Position numbers and translations under genes: made by a program. The notes under the pieces were generated by a model. It saw nothing but the letters and a program-made list of their open reading frames with translations, was not told the origin of the DNA and ran no database searches. Source: Pontiellaceae bacterium B12219 (GTDB lineage: Bacteria; Verrucomicrobiota; Kiritimatiellia; Kiritimatiellales; Pontiellaceae). From it: 59,190 nt of DNA. This document shows, piece by piece, positions 17,076 to 25,250 of the stretch. Where the stretch lies: assembly GCA_029432795.1 (NCBI GenBank), contig JARNMJ010000026.1, positions 1-59,190 of the forward strand. The letters run 5' to 3'. The stretch's first letter is position 1; each line of letters starts with the position of its first letter.

Positions 17076-18131
17076 TTAAACCCAATCCGCCAACCGCAGA
17101 TTCGGGTTAACGTCGTTGGGTTCAATAAGGTCTTTACCCAGACGCACTTTTTCATAGGCCGCGCCGGCAATCATGGCGGCATTATCTGTGCAGAGCGACG
17201 GCGGGCACAGCAGCAACGGAACCCCTGTCTTTTCAGAAAGAGATGTAAGTTTTTCTCGCAGCACTTTGTTCAGCGAAACACCGCCCGCACAGGAAAAGCT
17301 TTTAATTTCAAATCGTCCAAATGCCCGCTCCACCCGCTGGGTCAAGGCATCGGCTACCGCTTCCTGATAGCTCGCGGCGATATCCTTGAGCTCCTGTCCG
17401 ACCGGCTCGTGGTCCAGATTCTTCACGTGGGTCAGCAGCGAGGTCTTCAATCCGCTGAAGCTGAAGCAGAGATCCCGATCGTATTTATAGACCCATTTCC
17501 CGCGATCTACGCTATCGAGTCCGCGCGGAAAACGAATGGCTTTCGGATCGCCGCCTTCGGCGGTCTTTTGAATGATCGGCCCGCCCGGATAACCGAGCTT
17601 GAGGATGGCTGCCCCTTTATCCAGCGCCTCTCCGGAAGCATCATCAATGGTGCTTCCGATAATTTCATACTGTCCGACACCCCGCATCAGCACCATGCTG
17701 CTGTCGCCTCCGGAAACCAGAAGTCCAAGCATTGGAAAAACGGTATCTTCAGACGGCGCATCTTCTTTCATGAAGACCGAATGCAGATGTCCTTCATGAT
17801 GATTCACCCCGATCAGCGGTTTATTCAGCCGCTGTGCCAGCGTTTTGGCTGCCGAGAATCCGATCAGCAAAGAACTTGCGAGGCCCGGCCCATAGGTCAC
17901 CGCAATGGCATCAATGGAGTCGTACGTTTCTCCCGCACTTTCCAGTGCATCCTCGATAATGGCCGGAAGCTTGGCCACATGATTGCGCGAGGCAATTTCC
18001 GGCACCACGCCACCATAAGGACGATGCTTGGCAATCTGGGAATAAATGGCGTTCGACAACACCTTACGGCCGTCTTCCACAATTGCGGCGGCGGTTTCAT
18101 CGCACGAACTCTCAAGACCTAATATTTTCAT
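17076..18131 (-). CDS. tsaD: tRNA threonylcarbamoyladenosine synthase subunit TsaD
   Basis: TsaD (YgjD/Kae1) transfers the threonylcarbamoyl group to A37 of ANN-decoding tRNAs, working with TsaB, TsaC and TsaE. The 351-residue length is typical. Visible motifs are the N-terminal GLESSCDETAAAIVEDG, the metal site NHHEGHLHSVF (the two outer histidines bind Fe/Zn) and the nucleotide-binding LVSGGDSSM. A second phosphate-contact motif, AGGVSLNKVLREKL, lies near the C-terminus. Within the gene a one-mismatch copy of the palindrome (17723-17737) encodes P-M-L-G. It stands after a terminator of the upstream lipoprotein gene, so it probably has its own promoter. Confidence 0.95.
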   Translation of the reverse strand: MKILGLESSCDETAAAIVEDGRKVLSNAIYSQIAKHRPYGGVVPEIASRNHVAKLPAIIEDALESAGETYDSIDAIAVTYGPGLASSLLIGFSAAKTLAQRLNKPLIGVNHHEGHLHSVFMKEDAPSEDTVFPMLGLLVSGGDSSMVLMRGVGQYEIIGSTIDDASGEALDKGAAILKLGYPGGPIIQKTAEGGDPKAIRFPRGLDSVDRGKWVYKYDRDLCFSFSGLKTSLLTHVKNLDHEPVGQELKDIAASYQEAVADALTQRVERAFGRFEIKSFSCAGGVSLNKVLREKLTSLSEKTGVPLLLCPPSLCTDNAAMIAGAAYEKVRLGKDLIEPNDVNPNLRLADWV

Positions 18132-18141
18132 GGCGCATATA

Positions 18142-18178
18142 AAACGGGACCTGAATCACAGATTCAAGTCCCGTTTTC
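18142..18178 (-). terminator. Terminator after the LPP20-like gene
   Basis: An imperfect 17-bp stem with arms AAAACGGGAC-n-TGAATC and GATTCA-n-GTCCCGTTTT and loop ACA. On the minus strand it ends in TTTTATAT, as expected for intrinsic termination downstream of the lipoprotein stop at 18200. Confidence 0.85.
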
Positions 18179-18199
18179 AAACGTTATACACAGACCGGA

Positions 18200-18775
18200 T
18201 TACATACCGAGCATGCCCTGACGCTCAGCTTCTTCGTATTCCTTGATTTCTTTATCCAGCTCTTCGAATGCTTTGGAGGCACGGAACCGTTCATAGAGTT
18301 TATTTTTGTCGTTCTTCTTCAGCGATGCATCAATCAGATCCGGATTCAGAACCATCAGGATGTAGGCGGTTGTAATACCTTCATTGACTTCATATTTCTG
18401 CATTTTCGGAACCGTGCCCTGCAGTTCCTGGGAGGTGATCTGCTTGGTGGCCGAGCTGAAGAGCTGATTGATTTCCGAGCTGCTGGCTTCGCCGACTTCT
18501 TCTACAAATGCTTTTTCCAGGTTTTCGATTTTAACAGTTACAGCCTGGGCCAGATTTTTTCGCGATTCCAGTTTTGCTTTGGCAATCGCCGTCTGTGTAT
18601 TGCGGGATTCTCCAATGCCGACAGCGGCCATTCCACCCTTTTCAGTGATTTTTGCGGCTTCTTCCTGCATATAATCGAACATGGTTTTGTCTGAATCTGC
18701 ATCCGGTACGGATTTACAGCCGGTAAAGCCAATACATACGGTGAGGGCTAATAGACCTAAGGCGAATTGTTTCAT
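18200..18775 (-). CDS. LPP20-like outer-membrane lipoprotein
   Basis: The 191-residue protein starts with a lipoprotein signal whose lipobox reads GFTGC (modified Cys near residue 20). The mature part has the LPP20/FlgP-like pattern: GGMAAVGIGESRNTQTAIAKAKLESRKNLAQ, then a helical segment and a strand YEVNEGITTAYILMVLNPDLI. The C-terminus is a charged helix. Homologues are surface or envelope lipoproteins of uncertain role. ATG at 18775 is preceded by CAGGAGAT. The frame could be extended to 18823, but this would bury the signal peptide. A palindrome lies just upstream (18797-18811). Confidence 0.75.
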   Translation of the reverse strand: MKQFALGLLALTVCIGFTGCKSVPDADSDKTMFDYMQEEAAKITEKGGMAAVGIGESRNTQTAIAKAKLESRKNLAQAVTVKIENLEKAFVEEVGEASSSEINQLFSSATKQITSQELQGTVPKMQKYEVNEGITTAYILMVLNPDLIDASLKKNDKNKLYERFRASKAFEELDKEIKEYEEAERQGMLGM

Positions 18776-18921
18776 CTCTGCATCTCCTGTTAGCATTTCC
18801 AAGGATTGGAACACCTGTTCCATTCCACTTTAAAAGATGCAATAGTATCCAAGGATTAGAAAAGCTCCGCAACTATTTTTTGCGTGTAACTCAACCGCCT
18901 GATGTTCTAGGGTTCCAGCAC

Positions 18922-20136
18922 ATGAAAATTCTGTTTTTAGCAAATCGCCTGCCGCATGCGGATGTGGCGGGAGGACATCGACTGATTCATCAACGAATGA
19001 AACAGTTGATAAATCACGGTCATTCTGTTGGATTGGCCGCGTTTGTAGCCGAAGAAAATGAGGCCTTCATCCCAGCACTTCAGCAGGAACTGTATGAAGT
19101 GAAAACCCTTCCCCTGAAAAAGCAATATCTTGCTGTACGCGTTTTTCACGACTACATCAGCAGCGCCCAGCCGGCCATTTTCTGGAAAAATTATTCCAAA
19201 TCCATGATGCGGCTCGTCGGCGATATGGTGGAACAAACCCGCTATGATGTGGTGGTGGCGGAATTCAGCGAAATGGGAATGTACCTCTATCGCAACCCCT
19301 ACCTTTCCGCTGTTCATAAAGTGGTATCCTGCCATCGCTGCCTGACCACTTCCTTCTCAAAATATATGGAAACGGCCGGTGTTCCCTGGGCACTCCGGCT
19401 GAAGAGTGCCTCACAGGTTCGTGTGCTGGAAAGATGCGAATTCGAAATGTACAGTGCCATGGACCACATCCTGACGCTCACCGCCGAAGACCGCTTCACA
19501 CTGCTCCACCATGCGCCGCAACTCCCGGTCTCTGTGATTCCGCCGGGGATCGATTTTGATTATCTGGATCGGGAAACGCACGTATCCGCCCCGGAGCCGA
19601 TCATCATGATGTGCGGTTATTTCGCCGACAAATCGAATCACGACGGAGCCATGTGGTTTTTGGAGGAAATCTGGCCGCTCGTTAAACAGAAGCATCCCGA
19701 AGCCCGCTGCCAATTCGTTGGTGCCGGCGCGAACATTGAATTGAAACGAGTGGCAAAAAAACAGGAAACTATTCAGGTGATTGATCGGGTCGACGACCTC
19801 CGGCCCTACCGGGAACAGGCCGCAATTTTTGTAAACCCGATGCGGCTCGGTTCCGGACTGCGAATTAAAATGCTCGAAGCCATGGCAACCAGTCTGCCCG
19901 TTGTGAGCACCGCACTCGGAGCCGCCGGCATCCGTGCCCAGAACGGAGAAAACTGTTTTATTGCCGACACTCCCGAACTGTTCGCTCAATCCATCGACTG
20001 GTTACTGACGGATAAAAAGCTGGCGCATTCCATGGGGCAGCACGCTCGTCAACTCGTCAAAGAACACCACGACATTCTCAACACCTCACGCGAGTTCGAG
20101 AAGGTACTCTCAGAAGTCGTTGCGGTTAAACGGTAG
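18922..20136 (+). CDS. Glycosyltransferase, GT4-like (GT-B fold)
   Basis: A 404-residue GT-B enzyme. It opens ILFLANRLPHADVAGGHRLIHQRM, the acceptor-side glycine-rich loop. The donor domain has PMRLGSGLRIKMLEAMATSLPVVST, with the usual E-x7-E nucleotide-sugar site, followed by a C-terminal helical tail. It probably transfers a sugar from a nucleotide donor to an envelope glycan or lipid. The substrate cannot be read from sequence. ATG at 18922 begins the Rossmann strand. A frame from 18880 adds 14 residues lacking conservation. It leads a plus-strand run with the DUF2164 gene 18 bases behind it. Confidence 0.82.
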   Translation: MKILFLANRLPHADVAGGHRLIHQRMKQLINHGHSVGLAAFVAEENEAFIPALQQELYEVKTLPLKKQYLAVRVFHDYISSAQPAIFWKNYSKSMMRLVGDMVEQTRYDVVVAEFSEMGMYLYRNPYLSAVHKVVSCHRCLTTSFSKYMETAGVPWALRLKSASQVRVLERCEFEMYSAMDHILTLTAEDRFTLLHHAPQLPVSVIPPGIDFDYLDRETHVSAPEPIIMMCGYFADKSNHDGAMWFLEEIWPLVKQKHPEARCQFVGAGANIELKRVAKKQETIQVIDRVDDLRPYREQAAIFVNPMRLGSGLRIKMLEAMATSLPVVSTALGAAGIRAQNGENCFIADTPELFAQSIDWLLTDKKLAHSMGQHARQLVKEHHDILNTSREFEKVLSEVVAVKR

Positions 20137-20154
20137 GAGGTATCAGGAATCCCG

Positions 20155-20382
20155 ATGGATATGGAACTCAAACCGGCCCAAAAAGAAGCACTCCGGATAA
20201 AACTCATTGCGCTCTATCTCGATACGTTCGATGAATCGCTCAGCGACTTCAAAGCCGATCAACTGCTCGATGCTTTTTTAAAGGAATTAGCGCCCTCCAT
20301 TTACAATGCTGCATTGCTGGATATGAAACAGTTCATGAACGACCGGATGGAAGATCTGGAAGCGCTCTGCTCACCCCCCTAA
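20155..20382 (+). CDS. DUF2164 family protein
   Basis: A 75-residue acidic helical protein matching the DUF2164 pattern: an opening KxxALRIKLIALYLDTFDES, then DFKADQLLDAFLKELAPSIYNAAL, then DMKQFMNDRMEDLEAL. Proteins of this family are small, cytoplasmic and uncharacterised. AGGA lies 8 bases ahead of the ATG. It is probably co-transcribed with the glycosyltransferase just upstream. No function is assigned. Confidence 0.75.
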   Translation: MDMELKPAQKEALRIKLIALYLDTFDESLSDFKADQLLDAFLKELAPSIYNAALLDMKQFMNDRMEDLEALCSPP

Positions 20383-20477
20383 ACCATTCCGCACTGAAAC
20401 CCCGTATAATTTCATACGTTTTTTCCAGACATTGGAAAAATATCCACTACTGTTTCTTCATCTAACAGGAACATCCA

Positions 20478-20879
20478 ATGTCTACGGGCTTTAAAGGAAA
20501 ATTTCATCGACAGAATATTCTTTCACGCTATGCAAAAGATCTGGTTCGCCGCTCACGGTCGAGCTGTGAACTCTGCAAAAACAGCGGTGTGCGGCTTGAA
20601 GTGAAAGAACTTCCCCCCTTCGAAGATGAACCGGTGTTTGGCCACTGCATTTTCATCTGCGAAGAGTGTCTGAAACAGATTGATTCTCCGAAAAAAATGA
20701 TTCCGCAGCACTGGCGTTGCTTAAACAATGCGCTCTATTCGGATGTGCCGGCCGTTCAGGTGATGTCGTTCCGCATCCTGCGGCGGCTCGCCGCAAAAGA
20801 AGAACACTGGGCGGAAGAGCTGCTGGAGCATGCCTATCTCGATCCCGAGCTCGAAACCTGGGCGGAACAGGCTGAATAA
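20478..20879 (+). CDS. PhnA-like zinc-ribbon protein
   Basis: A 133-residue protein with paired cysteines CELC and CEEC, separated by about 30 residues, that would bind zinc. A conserved block HWRCLNNALYSDVPAVQVMSFRILRRL follows, then HWAEELLEHAYLDPELETWAE. This matches the bacterial PhnA/YjdM-related proteins once linked with alkylphosphonate operons. Their biochemical role is unresolved, and no phosphonate gene is nearby. The ATG follows AGGAACATCC. Palindromes lie on both sides (20423-20437 and 20882-20896). Confidence 0.7.
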   Translation: MSTGFKGKFHRQNILSRYAKDLVRRSRSSCELCKNSGVRLEVKELPPFEDEPVFGHCIFICEECLKQIDSPKKMIPQHWRCLNNALYSDVPAVQVMSFRILRRLAAKEEHWAEELLEHAYLDPELETWAEQAE

Positions 20880-20959
20880 TTTTCCAGAGGCTGGAAATCG
20901 CTTCAACTTCATCCGCAACTCCGCTTATACTCTTTTTCCATTAAACAGGAGGTTCTTCT

Positions 20960-22144
20960 ATGCAGCGGGTAGTAGATAAAAAAGCCGATCAGGTTACGGT
21001 TCGGCGACTGAACATGTCGGCCATTTTACGCCTGCTGCGCGAACGCGGAACACTTGCCCGTGCAGATCTCGCCAAAGAACTGGGAATGACCCGCAATACA
21101 GCCTCCAATATTGTGACGGATCTGCTCCAGGCCGGATTAGTGATAGAAACCGAATTCCGTCGGGCCGGTGCCGGGCGCCCCGGGCTGTTGCTCGAAATTG
21201 CTCCAAACGGCGGCTTTGCCGTTGGCGTTGAAATCGACATCAGCCGCATCATTGTGATTGCCGCCGATTTTAACGGCGAAATTCTCTGGGAGCAATCCAC
21301 CGCCATTTCCAAAGAACAAACCCGGGATGCGTGCATTGCCACAGCGGAACTGCTGGTTCAGGATGTATTAACCTGGGGAAAGAGCGAGGGGTTTAAACCC
21401 CTTGGCATCGGGCTGGGTTTGGCCGGACTGGTTGACGCAGAAAACGGAATGCTCACCTATGCCCCGACGCTGAACTGGCGAGAAGTTCCCTTTAAAGCCC
21501 TCTGGGAAAAACGGTTTGAAATTCCGGTCTATCTGGACAACGAAGCCAACACCTCCGCTCTGGGCTACTTTACCTACTCCGACCGTTCCAAAGCCCGGAA
21601 TCTGGCCTATCTCAGTATCGGGATCGGCATGGCGGCAGGCCTCATGCTGGAAGCGCACCTTTTCCATGGAAGCAACGGCTTTGCCGGACAGGCCGGGCAC
21701 ATTAAGATCCGGACCGATGGCGCGGTCTGCTCCTGCGGCGACCGGGGCTGCTGGGTGACGGAAGTCAGCATTGCTGCGCTCCAGCGAAAAGCCAATCTTA
21801 CAGAAGTTGACCTGGATGCTGTGGGCAAAGCATTACGCGATAAAGACCCCAAGCTGACACCGATTGCAGATGAAATGGCGGAAATGCTAGGACTGGGCAT
21901 TGCAAATCTGGTGAACCTGCTCAATATCGATACGGTTGTACTCGGCGGAGCCATGCGCCCGATCCTGCCCTATATGCTGGAAAAAGCCCGGTCCACGGTG
22001 GATGCCCGTTCGCTGAATCAACCCCGCGCCAATACGCGCATCAAAGTGAGCGGACGCGACAACGACAGTGTATTCGGTGCCGCCTGCCTGGTGCTTGATT
22101 CGATTATGAACGATCCGGTTCCGCTGGTTCGCTCGATGCTTTAG
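20960..22144 (+). CDS. ROK-family transcriptional regulator (NagC/XylR type)
   Basis: The 394-residue protein has an N-terminal winged helix-turn-helix (about 20-65, RGTLARADLAKELGMTRNTASNIVTDLL). It is followed by a ROK sugar-kinase-like domain with a glycine-rich GLGLAGLVDAENG, a GIGMAAGLMLEAHLFHGSNGFAGQAGH motif and the zinc site CSCGDRGCW. It probably represses sugar genes and is relieved by a sugar or sugar phosphate. Target and ligand are unknown. AGGAGG precedes the ATG by 8 bases. Its 3' end overlaps the convergent tatA gene by 41 bases. Confidence 0.88.
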   Translation: MQRVVDKKADQVTVRRLNMSAILRLLRERGTLARADLAKELGMTRNTASNIVTDLLQAGLVIETEFRRAGAGRPGLLLEIAPNGGFAVGVEIDISRIIVIAADFNGEILWEQSTAISKEQTRDACIATAELLVQDVLTWGKSEGFKPLGIGLGLAGLVDAENGMLTYAPTLNWREVPFKALWEKRFEIPVYLDNEANTSALGYFTYSDRSKARNLAYLSIGIGMAAGLMLEAHLFHGSNGFAGQAGHIKIRTDGAVCSCGDRGCWVTEVSIAALQRKANLTEVDLDAVGKALRDKDPKLTPIADEMAEMLGLGIANLVNLLNIDTVVLGGAMRPILPYMLEKARSTVDARSLNQPRANTRIKVSGRDNDSVFGAACLVLDSIMNDPVPLVRSML

Positions 22145-22391
22145 GCTCCGCCGGAGTCTCCGCATCTTTCTTTTCCTGAATTTCGGCTTTCGATGCCTTT
22201 TTGAAATCGCTTTCCACATCCCGGATTTCACGTTCGAGATCCTCTTTCCCCTTTTTAAATTCACCCAGGCTGCGGCCCAGCGAGCGGGAAAGTTCCGGCA
22301 GTTTTTTTGCTCCGAATAAAAGCAGTATAATAAACAGAATCAGCAGGACCTCCGAACCGCCGGGCAGTCCCGCGAAAGCAATCGTCGTCAT
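22104..22391 (-). CDS. tatA: Twin-arginine translocase subunit TatA/E
   Basis: A 95-residue protein with one N-terminal membrane helix (GGSEVLLILFIILLLFGAKKLPELSRSLG), the conserved FG hinge and a long amphipathic charged helix. The tail is rich in Lys, Glu and Pro. It forms the pore-like part of the Tat export system for folded proteins. The sulfatase at 43.8-45.2 kb carries a Tat-type signal and is a likely client. Its last 41 bases overlap the convergent ROK gene. ATG at 22391 is chosen over a longer frame because the membrane helix must be N-terminal. Confidence 0.9.
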   Translation of the reverse strand: MTTIAFAGLPGGSEVLLILFIILLLFGAKKLPELSRSLGRSLGEFKKGKEDLEREIRDVESDFKKASKAEIQEKKDAETPAEPKASSEPAEPDRS

Positions 22392-22405
22392 CAGTTTTCT
22401 CCAAC

Positions 22406-22849
22406 TTAAAATACAGGCTGCGCGGCAGGATCCGGGCGGTAAAGGATAAATATTTCGGTAGGACCGGAGCCTTGTACACACCGAATTTCCACGTGCTCAG
22501 CTCCATGTTCCGCCAGTACGCGAAAAGATTGTTGTTCAATTTCAGTTCGCTGAATACTCCACCCCTTGGAATCGAGTACATCCAGCAGACGGTTCCGAAT
22601 ATTGGAAAGACTCAGATAGCTTCGCATACCGGCACCGACCCATTCGGTTTCGATAATTCTTCCATGCTGAAACAGCTGAAAATCAGCCAGCATCAGATAG
22701 TCCGGAAAGAGCAGCACCTCCGGCCGAAGACCGGCTTCGAGCACTTCCATGGTCGCATCCGGATCAATTACCGGCTCAGACGGTTCACTGGTTGTGCAAC
22801 CGGCCAAAAGCAGGGCCGCACCTGAAAATAAAATCAATCGTTTCATCAT
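22406..22849 (-). CDS. Predicted lipoprotein of unknown function
   Basis: A 147-residue protein with a lipoprotein signal ending LLAGC (Cys near 18). The mature part is a mixed alpha/beta domain (VLEAGLRPEVLLFPDYLMLADFQLFQHGRI...) and ends in strands such as TEIFILYRPDP. I do not recognise a family. It starts one base after the trypsin-like protease stop and runs 14 bases before tatA, so it belongs to the same minus-strand unit. A palindrome at 22593-22607 lies inside the gene. Confidence 0.7.
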   Translation of the reverse strand: MMKRLILFSGAALLLAGCTTSEPSEPVIDPDATMEVLEAGLRPEVLLFPDYLMLADFQLFQHGRIIETEWVGAGMRSYLSLSNIRNRLLDVLDSKGWSIQRTEIEQQSFRVLAEHGAEHVEIRCVQGSGPTEIFILYRPDPAAQPVF

Positions 22850-22850
22850 A

Positions 22851-24365
22851 TTACATTACAGCTTTAATCCGTTCGCGGAGCCCTTTTTCAGATTCCAGTT
22901 TCAGAAGAAGATCGCTGGAAAGTTCGTTCAACGGAACAGCGCTTTCCGCAAGATAGTCGCTCATCCAGTTCTGCTTCAGATCATCCTGCAATCGACGGAC
23001 TTTGCTCAGCAGCGTGGTTCGAATATGGTAATCCAGCCGTTCAACTTTACTGCTGCTGGTTAGCGATTTCGGATTGGTTAATTTTTCCAGGTCCCGTTTC
23101 GAAAGATCCGCCTTCCGGACCAGCTCGACAAATTCATCATAGTTCCGTTTAAAGGCTTTCACCAACAACCGCAGATCATCTTCGGTTTGCATCGAATGAA
23201 ATTCATACGGCGCGGTCACCCGGTCGCTGCGCGAAGAATAGCTTGAAAGAATCTGATTCGCAGCCTCTTCATAATCATCATCCCCGCCCCAGTACTCCAC
23301 CAGAACATGCATAATTTCCAGATAGCTGCTCATGTCGGCAATCACGTAGGTCTGCTGTAGAAACGGGCGCAGATCAACCTGTATCCAGCCGTCTTTCGGA
23401 ATCCGAACCCCATAGCGACGGGCTTTGCCAAAACGGGTTCCTTTAAAAATCTGGCTGCGTTCATCCTTTTTATCAAACTTCATCTCGAAGGCAATATAGG
23501 TGGCCACTCCAAGCACATTCCCTTCGCTGTCGAGAATCGGGCTTCCGCTGTTCCCCGAAACAATATCGGCATCCACTTCAATATCGCGCGGGCCCACACC
23601 GAGCACTTTACCTCGCAGTTCGGTGGCCACATTGGCTCCGGCACTGTTGCCATACACCACAATCGGCTGATCGATATACGGCGTTTTTTCTGACAGCTTC
23701 AGCACGCCAAGGTCCTCGACTTTTTCGGGGTTCAACGCAAAACGGACCAGATCGCGACTGCGGCAGAATTCAAAGGTATCAAAATCAACAAGCCCCGAAT
23801 GCATGGAGCGAAACTCCAGTTTATTGGCCCCCATAAAATTATGCTGATTGCTGAATAGATAGGTTTTTCCATCCTGCGCTGCAATGAAGGCCGATCCACT
23901 GCCCACGCCGGTATCCACAAAAACCAGCGCCGAATCAATATCCGTAAATTCAACCTTTCCTCCGTCATCCTTCTCATTCACCGGTTCTTCAACCACTTTC
24001 GGCTTCATGATCCGGCCAGCAGCAGGGTCCGCCAAAACGGCTGCGGTTCCGGAAAATTCCAGTTTTGTCCCGGTCGCCAAAGCCACTGCATCGAGTGCCT
24101 GAACCAGATTCATACCGTAAAAATTCACCGTCACCTTCTTGTTTTCAGCCCCTTCCAACTGCACATCGATGGAAAATCCTCCAAGGATTGGAAGTCCGCT
24201 GTTCTGCGCTGTTTTTTCCAATTGCTGGAAAATATAGCGAGACGGCATCCGGACATATTCGCCGGCCGGTGCGCTGACGGATATCAGCGCATCCTCCAGT
24301 TCGCCGGCCAACGTACTGAACCCTGTCAAAATGACTACTAAAAGAAGCTGTATCTGTTTACTCAT
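22851..24365 (-). CDS. Secreted trypsin-like serine protease
   Basis: The 504-residue protein has an N-terminal signal peptide. An STN-like segment follows (about 40-110, KVTVNFYGMNLVQALDAVALATG). A chymotrypsin-fold domain has His175 in FSNQHNFMGA, Asp205 in RSRDLVRFAL and Ser273 in SGNSGSPIL. The His and Ser contexts match degenerate S1 proteases that often lack further activation. The remainder (about 310-500) is helical and without recognised motifs. The role is unknown; envelope protein processing is possible. ATG at 24365 gives the signal peptide a normal start. Two palindromes (24179 and 24216) encode P-I-L-G and F-Q-Q-L-E in the N-terminal part. Confidence 0.75.
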   Translation of the reverse strand: MSKQIQLLLVVILTGFSTLAGELEDALISVSAPAGEYVRMPSRYIFQQLEKTAQNSGLPILGGFSIDVQLEGAENKKVTVNFYGMNLVQALDAVALATGTKLEFSGTAAVLADPAAGRIMKPKVVEEPVNEKDDGGKVEFTDIDSALVFVDTGVGSGSAFIAAQDGKTYLFSNQHNFMGANKLEFRSMHSGLVDFDTFEFCRSRDLVRFALNPEKVEDLGVLKLSEKTPYIDQPIVVYGNSAGANVATELRGKVLGVGPRDIEVDADIVSGNSGSPILDSEGNVLGVATYIAFEMKFDKKDERSQIFKGTRFGKARRYGVRIPKDGWIQVDLRPFLQQTYVIADMSSYLEIMHVLVEYWGGDDDYEEAANQILSSYSSRSDRVTAPYEFHSMQTEDDLRLLVKAFKRNYDEFVELVRKADLSKRDLEKLTNPKSLTSSSKVERLDYHIRTTLLSKVRRLQDDLKQNWMSDYLAESAVPLNELSSDLLLKLESEKGLRERIKAVM

Positions 24366-24444
24366 AGCTGAATCCTTAACCGTATCCCCCTCGGTTAGAT
24401 GACGATGATCCCCGGATGGTTCTGACAGCACTTACACCGTCTTT

Positions 24445-25095
24445 TTATTTCTTCACATCCAGACTGTCGGCCATTTCATACACGCATTGCTTCATGGATG
24501 CACGTTCCCCTTCCTGGCCAAAGCATTCAATCCAGAACGCCTCTTTCAGATCTCCAAGCAGAAATATACCTTCATAGGCCAACGTGGTCGGATTCTTCGT
24601 GAAGTAGGGTTTACTGTTCCCGCTGATATACCAACCGCGCTGCCCATTGATTTCGATCTGTTCGGAGTGGGCTTTCGTATCATTAATGATGACCAGCTTA
24701 CGATTAATCAGTTTCTGAATAATAAATTGTTTCTCAACGGAAGTCATGACTCCCCAGCCCGCCCGAAGATCGTAGGATTCACAGATAAAACTCAGCACAT
24801 AGGTTTGAGCCGGGTTTTCATACAACAGCTGATTGTAGGTAAGCGTTCCAAAATCCAGCATATCGTTGGAACGCTGGTCGTCATACCACGTCCGGATTTT
24901 ATGCTGCCGCTCCTGAGCACTTACACCGTTCTCAGCCTTTAAAGGCCCCACTCCTTTTGGAATATCGATGGTGTAGCCGTTCCAACCCACACTTGGATTT
25001 GAAATTACGCCATCCTTGACGGTAGCCGGTTGATAGGTCGAACATCCGGTAAGGAGCAGCAGCGGAAGCGTCAGTTTTTTCAATAAAGATCTCAT
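24445..25095 (-). CDS. Predicted lipoprotein, unknown function
   Basis: A 216-residue protein with a lipoprotein signal ending LLTGC (Cys near 18). The mature domain includes IDIPKGVGPLKAENG, a central LNQLLYENPAQTYVLSFIC-like strand-rich region, and EAFWIECFGQEGERASMKQCVYEMADSL at the end. No family is recognised. It is the first gene of the minus-strand group (lipoprotein, protease, lipoprotein, tatA) and diverges from ppc. Its start at 25095 lies 155 bases from the ppc start, so both promoters are in that short spacer. Confidence 0.65.
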   Translation of the reverse strand: MRSLLKKLTLPLLLLTGCSTYQPATVKDGVISNPSVGWNGYTIDIPKGVGPLKAENGVSAQERQHKIRTWYDDQRSNDMLDFGTLTYNQLLYENPAQTYVLSFICESYDLRAGWGVMTSVEKQFIIQKLINRKLVIINDTKAHSEQIEINGQRGWYISGNSKPYFTKNPTTLAYEGIFLLGDLKEAFWIECFGQEGERASMKQCVYEMADSLDVKK

Positions 25096-25250
25096 TTTTA
25101 GAACCTACCTTGGTGTGATTTTGAATACAAGCCGGTGCTTACCGGGTTTTACCGATATTGAAAAATAGTACCATTTTAATCGTGTTTAAATTGTAATCTA
25201 TCTGAAACTCATTAACGTATGCGCAGTTTTTCATCGAACGGGGAAAAAAT

